Shown here: piece after piece, positions 55,379 through 62,876 of the stretch
How the letters are laid out: the number at the start of each line of letters is the position of its first letter
Numbering within the stretch: position 1 is the stretch's first letter
NCBI GenBank assembly: GCA_947452965.1
Contig: CANGEW010000002.1
Location: 62,001 to 126,000 of the forward strand
Direction: 5' to 3'
DNA length: 64,000 nucleotides
DNA from: Chitinophagaceae bacterium
GTDB taxonomy: Bacteria; Bacteroidota; Bacteroidia; Chitinophagales; Chitinophagaceae
The notes under the pieces: generated by a model
What the model saw: only the letters and a program-made list of their open reading frames with translations
Database searches by the model: none
Told to the model about the DNA's origin: nothing
Translations under genes and position numbers: made by a program

Positions 55379-56599
55379 TTATCTTAGTTGTAATACTTCT
55401 TTTGATCCTTTTACTGAAGGAATCCACGAGGCAACCAATGTAATTACAATTGAAGTGAAAACAACCAACAGCACATCTATCCCAACTATTTTAATTGGAA
55501 AATAATCAATTAGGAAGGTGCCTCCTTGCAATTTTATTAATTTGTATTTCATTTGGACATAGCAAATGAGTAAGCTAAAGCCAACTCCAGTTAAAGTACC
55601 AATTAATCCAAGTAAAAGACCTTCCGTTAGAAATATTTTTGTTGTCATTCTTTTGGTGGCACCCATACTTTTGAGGATAGCAATATCCATTTTTTTTTCT
55701 AACACCAACATACTTAACGCGCTAATCATATTAAAGGCTGCGATAATTAGTATTAACGTTAGAATAGCAAAAATGGCCCATTTTTCAGTTTTCATTGTTC
55801 GATATAAGCTCTCATTTTGCTCATATCTAGTCAATACTTTGAACTTGGATCCCATTATCTGTTGAATAGCTACTTGAGTTGCTTTTTGCTCTTCTGTTTT
55901 TTTTAATTTTATTTCAATTGCAGAAAACTCATTTTCTGAAAATCCAGATAGTTGTTTTAATAACTCTACATTCGTAATGGCGTATGTGTTATCAAAATCT
56001 TGTTGAATGGAAAAAGAACCGGAGGGCCTGATTGTCGTCTCGCTAATAGCGTTGGTAACATCAGAACTTACTGCATCTTTTTTGGGAGAGAGCAAAGTTA
56101 ATATTTCGGGTTCTAATGTACTATCTAATTGTATACCTGTAGCATTTTGTATGCCAGCACCTATTACGATTGTAGGATTTTCCACTGTTCCTAGATCAAA
56201 AGAACCGCGTATGATTTTTGATTCAATGTTTGTTACTTTTTTAAAACAAGAATCTACTCCTTTTAGCTGAACTACAGATTGTAATTCTCCATTTTGTAAT
56301 AATGCTTTTTCTTCAACTAACAGAGAAGCACAATCGATGTTTGTTATAGATTTTAATTTTTTGAATTTTGTTTGATCTAAAATAAATGTTTTACCTGTTA
56401 CAGGTATAATTTTCATGTCAGTATAAAAACTGGCATATAACGACTGAACCAAGTCTTCAAATCCGTTAAACACACTTAATACAAGGATTTGGCAACATGT
56501 AGCGAATGCGATAACACATGTAGTAACCCAAGCAATGATATTTATGGCATTTGCAGATTTTTTAGCTTTAAAATACCTCCATGCAAAAGTCAAATACAT
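55379..56599 (-). CDS. LolC/LolE-type lipoprotein-release ABC permease (FtsX-like)
   Basis: A 406-residue permease with one N-terminal membrane helix (INIIAWVTTCVIAFATCCQILVL, about 19-41), a large periplasmic domain (45-270) and three C-terminal helices within the FtsX domain (IFAILTLILIIAAFNMISALSMLVLEKKMDIAILKSMGATK). This architecture is that of LolC/E, which extracts lipoproteins from the inner membrane for LolA. It lies 21 bp behind rbfA, and the pair is co-transcribed. The LolD ATPase is not nearby. Confidence 0.85.
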   Translation of the reverse strand: MYLTFAWRYFKAKKSANAINIIAWVTTCVIAFATCCQILVLSVFNGFEDLVQSLYASFYTDMKIIPVTGKTFILDQTKFKKLKSITNIDCASLLVEEKALLQNGELQSVVQLKGVDSCFKKVTNIESKIIRGSFDLGTVENPTIVIGAGIQNATGIQLDSTLEPEILTLLSPKKDAVSSDVTNAISETTIRPSGSFSIQQDFDNTYAITNVELLKQLSGFSENEFSAIEIKLKKTEEQKATQVAIQQIMGSKFKVLTRYEQNESLYRTMKTEKWAIFAILTLILIIAAFNMISALSMLVLEKKMDIAILKSMGATKRMTTKIFLTEGLLLGLIGTLTGVGFSLLICYVQMKYKLIKLQGGTFLIDYFPIKIVGIDVLLVVFTSIVITLVASWIPSVKGSKEVLQLR

Positions 56600-56620
56600 T
56601 TGTTCAAAAAGGTTGGTTGA

Positions 56621-56989
56621 TTATTTTTTTTCCTCTTTCTTAATTTCTTTAAAAAGTTGTTCCATTTTATCCACATAATCTAATGTGTCATCAATGTAGA
56701 AATTTAGCTGAGGCATGGATCGTAATTGATGTCTTACTCTTGTGGTTAATTCTCTTTTTATTTCCCAAGCTTTTTCTTGGATGTGTTTTAGTGTTTTTTG
56801 AGAATCATTTATTTTATAGAAACTTAAATATATTCTAGCATCAAATAAATCAGGGGTAATTTTTACAGTTGAGATGGAAATCATTCCACCATCGATCATA
56901 GATAGCCCTAGTCTTTGAAAAATATCATTCAGCTCTTTTTCTAAAACGGCTGCAACTTGTTTCTGTCTTTTTCCTTCTATCATAATCAA
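56621..56989 (-). CDS. rbfA: Ribosome-binding factor A
   Basis: A 122-residue KH-like factor needed for late 30S maturation and cold adaptation. The sequence RQKQVAAVLEKELNDIFQRL, then ISISTVKITPDLFDARIYLSF, RHQLRSMPQLNFYIDDTLDYVDKMEQLF is typical. It is the first gene of a two-gene unit with the Lol-type permease. A promoter with TACATTTG at 57007-57014 on the minus strand gives a leader of about 14 nt. Confidence 0.94.
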   Translation of the reverse strand: MIMIEGKRQKQVAAVLEKELNDIFQRLGLSMIDGGMISISTVKITPDLFDARIYLSFYKINDSQKTLKHIQEKAWEIKRELTTRVRHQLRSMPQLNFYIDDTLDYVDKMEQLFKEIKKEEKK

Positions 56990-57006
56990 TATATTATTAT
57001 CTGATG

Positions 57007-57040
57007 CAAATGTAAGTAGTTTGAAAAGATCTTATTACAA
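57007..57040 (-). promoter_or_regulatory. Promoter of rbfA
   Basis: The minus strand reads TTG at 57040-57038, a 23-nt spacer, and TACATTTG at 57014-57007. Confidence 0.55.
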
Positions 57041-57093
57041 TTTCAATTAAAGCCATTTGTGATAAATCGCAGCATTTATAAATGCATTCAAAC

Positions 57094-57129
57094 AAAAAAG
57101 AGGATTTCTGGTTAGAAATCCTCTTTTTT
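57094..57129. terminator. Strong bidirectional terminator after the DksA-like gene
   Basis: Perfect 16-bp stem (AAAAAAGAGGATTTCT and its complement) with a 4-nt GGTT loop. It is the best hairpin in the window, placed 20 bp after the stop of the DksA-like gene on the minus strand. Confidence 0.92.
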
Positions 57130-57149
57130 ATTATGAGATAAGTTGAATG

Positions 57150-58160
57150 TTATTTTACATTACTCATTTTTGCTTCAATACTTAATGTAGCGTGAGGAAC
57201 GGCTCTTAATCGTGCTTTATCAATTAATTTCCCAGTTACTCTACAAACACCATAAGTTTTGTTTTCTATCCTCATCAAAGCCTTCTCTAAATGATCAATA
57301 AAAGTAATTTGACGACTTGCCATTTGACCTAATTGCTCTCTTTCCATGCTCAAACTTCCATCTTCCATGGTCATGTATCTATTTTCACTTTCATCTCCTC
57401 CCGTTTCATCTTTTCTTGTAATTAAACCTTGCAAGTAGTGAAGTTCTTTTTTGGCAGCTTCCAACTTTCTAAGAATTAGTTCTTTGAATTCAAACAATTC
57501 AGAATCCGAATACCTTACAATGGGAGCACCTGGATCATTTTTTTGACGATCCAATACTGACTTTGTAAAATCGGGTTGATATGCTCTAGAGCTTTTAGTG
57601 TTAATTTTTGGAACAACTACTGGCTTTGCTGGAGTGATTTTTATGTCTTTAGGGTTTTTTGCCACCACTTTTTTTACAAATACTGGCGGTGTTGGTTTTA
57701 CTACTACTTTATCAATTTCGTCTCTTTTTTTGACTGCTTCTGGCTTTTTGGTTGGCACAACTGGTTTAGCAGCCTTAATGGGTGCTTTTTTCAAAACATT
57801 TTTTTTGACAATTGTTTTTGCGATTGTCTTAGTTGTAGCCACCACTTTTTTAGTTGTTACTTTTGCTACCTTTTTTACGGGAACCGCTTTCTTGGCAACC
57901 GGTTTTTTAGGAGCTATTTTTTTTGTTGGTGCTTTTACCACTTTTTTTATGGGAGCTTTTTTTGCGACTGGTTTTGAAATAGCTTTTTTGGGTGTGGCTT
58001 TCCCAGGTTTTACAGGTGCTTTTTTTGCAGCAGATTTTTTAACAACTGGTTTTGCTGTTTTTTTTGCCGGAACGACTTTTTTTGCTGCTGGTTTAGCTTT
58101 TGCTTTAACTGGAGCAGGTTTTTTGGCGGCCACTTTTTTTACAGGTTTTTTGGTTGCCAT
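57150..58160 (-). CDS. DksA/TraR-like protein with long Lys/Ala/Pro-rich histone-H1-like N-terminal tail
   Basis: A 336-residue two-part protein. Residues 1-190 are low complexity, built of K, A, P, V and T with many KKxxAKK and KAPxKK repeats, resembling histone H1 or AlgP-like tails. Residues 200-336 form a DksA/TraR-type domain: a coiled-coil hairpin (ELILRKLEAAKKELHYLQGL, then LEKALMRIENKTYG) and the end GVCRVTGKLIDKARLRAVPHATL. Only one Cys remains where DksA has four, so no zinc finger can form. It starts 6 bp after the ileS stop. Likely role: transcription regulation with nonspecific DNA contact (inference). Confidence 0.85.
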   Translation of the reverse strand: MATKKPVKKVAAKKPAPVKAKAKPAAKKVVPAKKTAKPVVKKSAAKKAPVKPGKATPKKAISKPVAKKAPIKKVVKAPTKKIAPKKPVAKKAVPVKKVAKVTTKKVVATTKTIAKTIVKKNVLKKAPIKAAKPVVPTKKPEAVKKRDEIDKVVVKPTPPVFVKKVVAKNPKDIKITPAKPVVVPKINTKSSRAYQPDFTKSVLDRQKNDPGAPIVRYSDSELFEFKELILRKLEAAKKELHYLQGLITRKDETGGDESENRYMTMEDGSLSMEREQLGQMASRQITFIDHLEKALMRIENKTYGVCRVTGKLIDKARLRAVPHATLSIEAKMSNVK

Positions 58161-58166
58161 AACAAA

Positions 58167-61100
58167 TTACTTTTTATTTACATGAACAGTAAGGGTAACA
58201 TCGTTTACTTCGATAGATGTCCCCGAAGCCAAAACCGGAGAAAACTCCAGTTCATCAGCTAAAATTTCCTGGCAAATATACTCTTTAAAATCTATTAAAG
58301 AGTCCCTCAATTCATCATTTTCTTTAATGTGAACAACAATTCTGTCTGTTAATTCATATCCGTTTTCTTTTCTGATGTTTTGAATTCTGTTTACAAACTC
58401 TCTCGCATTTCCTTCATTTTGAAGCACTTGTGTAATAGTAATGTCTAGCGCGACCGTTAAAAAACCTCTGTTTGCCAACTCATATCCGGGTATATTATCC
58501 GTGATAATTTCAAGGTCTTCAATGTTAATAACTATGGGTTCTTCGCCTTTTTCTACCTGGGATGGATTCAAAATATAGTCTCCTTTTTGTACCAATTCGA
58601 TTTGTGCGTTGTTGAATTTTTCAATTTCGCCCGCAGCCCATTTCATTTTTGGGCCTAGTTTTTTTCCTAAGGTTTTGAAATTAGCTTTTGCCTTTTTTCT
58701 AATGAAATTGTTGTTGGCATCCAAAATCTCAATTTCTTTAATATTGGTTTCATTTTTGATGATGTCTTCAATCAATTTGATGTTTTGCACCATTTCGTGA
58801 TCCATAGCTGGAATAAATACTTTTTGTAATGGCTGTCTAACTTTGATATTCACTTTTTTACGAATAGACAAGATTAATGAGCAAGTATCTTGTGCTAATT
58901 GCATTCTTTTTTCCAGAGCCAAGTTGATTGCGCTTGGATGATTCTTAGGAAAATCGGTATGGTGAACCGACTCTTTGTCGAATCTGCCTGAAACGGCATT
59001 TAGATTTTCAAATAGCCAATCAGCAAAAAATGGTGCGATAGGTGCCATTAACTGACTGATAGTTTCTAAACATTCATATAGTGTTTGATATGCACATTTT
59101 TTATCATGCTCATATTCACCTTTCCAGAATCGTCTTCTGCAGAGACGTACATACCAATTGCTCAATTGAGAATCGACAAACTCTTCAATGGCTCTGCCTG
59201 CTTGCGTAGGTTCATAAGCATCTAAGTTTTCTGTTACATTTTTAATCAAACTGTTCAAAGAAGAGATGATCCATTGGTCAATTTCCGGACGATCTTGTAA
59301 AGGAATAGGAGCTTCGTTATAATTGAACCCATCTACATTTGCATATAGCGCCAAGAACTGATACGTATTGTAAAGTGTTCCAAAGAACTTTCTTTGAACT
59401 TCTTTGATACCTTCTTCATCAAATTTTAAACTATCCCATGGTGAAGCATTGGTAATTAAATACCAGCGTGTAGCATCAGCTCCATAATGATTGATGGTTT
59501 CAAAAGGATCCACCACATTGCCCAATCTTTTACTCATTTTATTACCTGCCTTATCCAGTACCAAACCATTGCTTACAACTGTTTTGTAGGCAACGCTATC
59601 AAATAACAGAACGGCTAGTGCATGTAATGTGTAAAACCAGCCTCTTGTTTGATCTACACCTTCGGCAATAAAATCTGCAGGAAAATTTTGTTCAAACGTT
59701 TCTTTATTTTCAAAAGGGAAATGCCATTGTGCATATGGCATGGCGCCACTGTCAAACCAAACATCAATCAAATCCGGAACTCTTTTCATAGGCTTGCCCG
59801 AATCGCTAACCAGAACAATATTATCTACAAAGGGTTTATGCAGATCGGATGTAATGTGATCAATGTATGCATCAACGTTAGTATTGCTATCAACTGTAAA
59901 ACACCCTGCAGCATATGACTTTTGCAAAGCTTTTTTCAATTCTTCCACAGAGCCAATGCAAACTTGCTCTGTTCCGTCTTCGGTTTTCCAAATGGGCAAT
60001 GGAGTACCCCAATAGCGGCTACGGCTAAGGTTCCAATCAACCATATTCTCCAGCCAGTTACCAAATCGACCTGTTCCAGTACTTGCCGGCTTCCATTGAA
60101 TCGTTTTGTTTAATTCAACCATTCTTTCTTTGGCAGCGGTTGTCTTGATAAACCATGCGTCAAGCGGATAATAAATAATGGGTTTATCAGTTCTCCAACA
60201 ATGCGGATAACTATGTTCGTATTTTTCAACTTTGAAAGCCCTATTTTCTTTTTTCAATCTAACAGAGATGTCTATGTTAACATCTACATAATTGGGGTCG
60301 TCTTTATAATTTTTTACATAACGTCCGCTGAATTCACCTAGACCATCTACAAACTTTCCTTGTTTGTCAACCAATGTTAAAATACCAATATTGTTTTTCT
60401 TACCAACCTTATAGTCATCAGCTCCAAAAGCCGGGGCCGTGTGAACAATACCTGTACCATCTTCTGTAGTAACAAAATCACCCGTGATTACTCTAAATGG
60501 TTTTGCTTCAGGCGTTTCTTCCAAAATTTTCGCCAAGGTATTGGCTTCGAAAGGTAGTAATTGTTCATACGATAAGCCTTCTAAATCTTTTCCAGTGAAG
60601 GAACTTACGACTTTCCAGGGAATCAATTTATCACCTTCTTTATAATTTTCAAAAGATGCATTTTCTCCCTCAGATTTGAAATGTTTACCTAAGAGGCTTT
60701 TTGCAAGAACTACATTGTTTGGTAAAAAGGTATATGGATTGAAAGTGCTTACTAAAACATATTCGATCTCAGGACCAACCGTCAAACCTAGGTTGGAAGG
60801 TAATGTCCATGGGGTGGTTGTCCATGCCATTAAATAAAAATCTTGTTCTGCATTGGCGCCTAACATGTTTCTCAAAGCAATGCTCATGGAAATATTCACG
60901 GCTTTGAACATCACTACGGCACTGGTATCTTTTACATCTTTATAAGTACCCGGTTGATTAAGTTCGTGAGAGGAAAGTCCGGTTCCAGCAGCAGGTGAAT
61001 AGGGTTGAATACTTACGCTTTCATATAGATAACCTTTCTTAAACAGTTCGCTTAAGCACCACCATAGTGATTCGATGTAGTTATTTTCAAAGGTTACATA

Positions 61101-61547
61101 AGGTTGTTTCAAATCAACCCAGTAGCCCATTTTTTGCGTGATATCGTCCCATTTGTCTTTGAACTGCATCACCACTTCGCGGCATTTTTTATTATAGTCT
61201 TCAACAGAAATTTTAGTTCCGATATCTTCTTTGGTGATACCCAGTTGCTTCTCAACGCCTAATTCAACTGGTAATCCATGAGTATCCCATCCTCCTTTTC
61301 TTTTCACTTGAAATCCTTGCATCGTTTTGTAACGGCATACCATATCTTTCAGTGTTCGTGAAATAACGTGGTGAATACCGGGCATACCATTGGCACTAGG
61401 TGGTCCCTCAAAAAAAACAAACGGCTTTTTTCCTTCTCGTAAGCTGATGCTTTTTTCAAAAGATTGCTCTTGCTTCCATTTTTCTAGAATCTCTCTACTG
61501 ATGTTTGGGAGATTGAGTTGTTGGTATTCTTTATATTTCGCTGCCAT
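58167..61547 (-). CDS. ileS: Isoleucyl-tRNA synthetase (type 2-like)
   Basis: An 1126-residue class I synthetase charging tRNA(Ile). The ATP-binding HIGH element reads GIHH at residues 57-60 (SANGMPGIHHV) and the second signature reads KMSKR (GNKMSKRLGN). The Rossmann core, the CP1 editing domain (WTTTPWTLPSNLG) and the C-terminal anticodon-binding part are complete. Length, KMSKR and the long C-terminus are more like eukaryotic-type or mupirocin-tolerant type 2 IleRS than E. coli type. It leads an operon with the DksA-like gene 6 bp downstream. Confidence 0.95.
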   Translation of the reverse strand: MAAKYKEYQQLNLPNISREILEKWKQEQSFEKSISLREGKKPFVFFEGPPSANGMPGIHHVISRTLKDMVCRYKTMQGFQVKRKGGWDTHGLPVELGVEKQLGITKEDIGTKISVEDYNKKCREVVMQFKDKWDDITQKMGYWVDLKQPYVTFENNYIESLWWCLSELFKKGYLYESVSIQPYSPAAGTGLSSHELNQPGTYKDVKDTSAVVMFKAVNISMSIALRNMLGANAEQDFYLMAWTTTPWTLPSNLGLTVGPEIEYVLVSTFNPYTFLPNNVVLAKSLLGKHFKSEGENASFENYKEGDKLIPWKVVSSFTGKDLEGLSYEQLLPFEANTLAKILEETPEAKPFRVITGDFVTTEDGTGIVHTAPAFGADDYKVGKKNNIGILTLVDKQGKFVDGLGEFSGRYVKNYKDDPNYVDVNIDISVRLKKENRAFKVEKYEHSYPHCWRTDKPIIYYPLDAWFIKTTAAKERMVELNKTIQWKPASTGTGRFGNWLENMVDWNLSRSRYWGTPLPIWKTEDGTEQVCIGSVEELKKALQKSYAAGCFTVDSNTNVDAYIDHITSDLHKPFVDNIVLVSDSGKPMKRVPDLIDVWFDSGAMPYAQWHFPFENKETFEQNFPADFIAEGVDQTRGWFYTLHALAVLLFDSVAYKTVVSNGLVLDKAGNKMSKRLGNVVDPFETINHYGADATRWYLITNASPWDSLKFDEEGIKEVQRKFFGTLYNTYQFLALYANVDGFNYNEAPIPLQDRPEIDQWIISSLNSLIKNVTENLDAYEPTQAGRAIEEFVDSQLSNWYVRLCRRRFWKGEYEHDKKCAYQTLYECLETISQLMAPIAPFFADWLFENLNAVSGRFDKESVHHTDFPKNHPSAINLALEKRMQLAQDTCSLILSIRKKVNIKVRQPLQKVFIPAMDHEMVQNIKLIEDIIKNETNIKEIEILDANNNFIRKKAKANFKTLGKKLGPKMKWAAGEIEKFNNAQIELVQKGDYILNPSQVEKGEEPIVINIEDLEIITDNIPGYELANRGFLTVALDITITQVLQNEGNAREFVNRIQNIRKENGYELTDRIVVHIKENDELRDSLIDFKEYICQEILADELEFSPVLASGTSIEVNDVTLTVHVNKK

Positions 61548-61646
61548 AGTAAAACGTAGATAAAATAAAGTCGCGAAGTTAATGAATTACTGATGAATTC
61601 AGTGGGAGTTGGGCTTTAGAAAACCTTGTTGAGAAATGAACTGCAC

Positions 61647-62588
61647 TTATCTAACCAATAATTCGCAAGGTTTTAGGCCTGTGTGGTTTTTAAAAGCAGT
61701 GCTAAAATGAGAAATGGAGGAATAGCCCAAAAGTTCTGACACTTCCGTTACGGTAAGTCCTTTGTCATACAACAGATACTTGGCATGTTCCATGCGTTGG
61801 CCTTGATAAAAATCAAATATGGTGGTTCCGAAGATTTCTTTAAACCCTTTTTTCAGATAACATTCATTGATAGCCACTTTCCTACTCAAAGCCTTTATGG
61901 TAAGGGGCGTTCCGATATGTTGCAACAATATTTCTCGGGCTTGTAAGATTTTTTCACGGTCTTCTTGGTTGGTTAAAAACTTACAATTAAAACGGGTTTC
62001 ATCCTTATAGCCCAGCATACAATCTGTAGCGTACAGCAGGATGATCTGCGTTTGTGCGTTGATGAAAATATTTTCCTTCGTATCTGTATAATCATGATTT
62101 AACAGGGCTTGAATGGCACTGTAGGTTTTGCTGCAAACGGGACTAATTTTTGAAAAAGAATCAGTCATGGTAAAAGAAACCACTTTCTCAAATGCAGAGT
62201 CTTCGTTTTTATGGGCTTTTGCAAACTGTGTAAGATAAGCTGGGGTATAAGTAAAACTTAGGACATCAACAGATTCAATTTTTTCAATGCAGTTCGTTGA
62301 ACCATTGAATTTGCAAAAGTCGCACTCAGCTTGTTTTTCGCGGCAATAGAAGTTGCCCGATACGCAGAATCTTAGTTCAAGATAGTTTTCCTCTGGTTTG
62401 TTTTTGTTGTAGTGATATTTTAGTATGCTAGTGCTTTCAATGTTCCAATGAGGCTGTTTGCGAAGGCGTTTGATGCTGTATTTAACGGATCCGGGAATGT
62501 TTCGTTCCAAATCTTGCAATAAGTCTACTTCGTTGGTTAACAAAGGTGTGTTATTTGCTACATCTAATATGTTTTGGAGTTGTTGCAT
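61647..62588 (-). CDS. AraC-family transcription regulator with Cys-rich sensor domain
   Basis: A 313-residue regulator. The C-terminal 100 residues hold two helix-turn-helix motifs (LTIKALSRKVAINECYLKKGFK and LTVTEVSELLGYSSISHFSTAFKNHTG), as in PchR-like AraC regulators. The N-terminal part contains five Cys within 26 residues (75, 82, 89, 92 and 100), which looks like a metal-binding or redox-sensing patch. It is divergent from the FISUMP gene, and the 288-bp gap between them contains two copies of a palindrome. A -7 element TATCTTTG at 62597-62604 predicts an almost leaderless mRNA. Confidence 0.88.
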   Translation of the reverse strand: MQQLQNILDVANNTPLLTNEVDLLQDLERNIPGSVKYSIKRLRKQPHWNIESTSILKYHYNKNKPEENYLELRFCVSGNFYCREKQAECDFCKFNGSTNCIEKIESVDVLSFTYTPAYLTQFAKAHKNEDSAFEKVVSFTMTDSFSKISPVCSKTYSAIQALLNHDYTDTKENIFINAQTQIILLYATDCMLGYKDETRFNCKFLTNQEDREKILQAREILLQHIGTPLTIKALSRKVAINECYLKKGFKEIFGTTIFDFYQGQRMEHAKYLLYDKGLTVTEVSELLGYSSISHFSTAFKNHTGLKPCELLVR

Positions 62589-62596
62589 TGGGGTAA

Positions 62597-62604
62597 CAAA
62601 GATA
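62597..62604 (-). promoter_or_regulatory. -7 promoter element of the AraC-family gene
   Basis: The minus strand reads TATCTTTG, only 8 bp upstream of ATG 62588, so the mRNA would have a leader of only about 4 nt. No -33 TTG is visible. Confidence 0.45.
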
Positions 62605-62674
62605 CTATTGCGTTTGGCATAAATCCTAATTTGTAAAGTTTCCGGGAGGGAAGTTTATGATTATGTTAGTACTA

Positions 62675-62690
62675 TTTCGTGTCGACACGC
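62675..62690. repeat. Palindromic site copy 1 (CGTGTCGACACG core)
   Basis: TTTCGTGTCGACACGC; bases 3-15 contain the perfect 12-bp palindrome CGTGTCGACACG. It is repeated exactly 141 bp downstream and lies about 87 bp upstream of the AraC start. Confidence 0.8.
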
Positions 62691-62815
62691 GGGGGGTGGA
62701 CAAAAAATTGGTTTAAAGGTTGAAGGATTAAGAGTTTGGGGGTTCATGTTCCAAAAGTTCAAGATGTTAGAGTAAACTACTATTCAAACCTTTGAAAAAA
62801 GAAAATATTGGCCTG

Positions 62816-62831
62816 TTTCGTGTCGACACGC
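62816..62831. repeat. Palindromic site copy 2 (CGTGTCGACACG core)
   Basis: Identical 16-bp sequence TTTCGTGTCGACACGC, ending 45 bp before the FISUMP ATG. The two copies are in the same orientation and suggest an operator or other protein-binding site. Confidence 0.8.
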
Positions 62832-62876
62832 ACATAAGGTAAAAATTGTATGTATATTAGCCAAAAATATACTTCG

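Noticed and set aside
57576-58185. Two plus-strand open frames opposite the DksA-like gene
   Set aside because: They are the reverse of a lysine-codon-rich low-complexity region, encoding Phe/Cys/Tyr- or Thr/Gly/Phe-rich sequence with no family resemblance.
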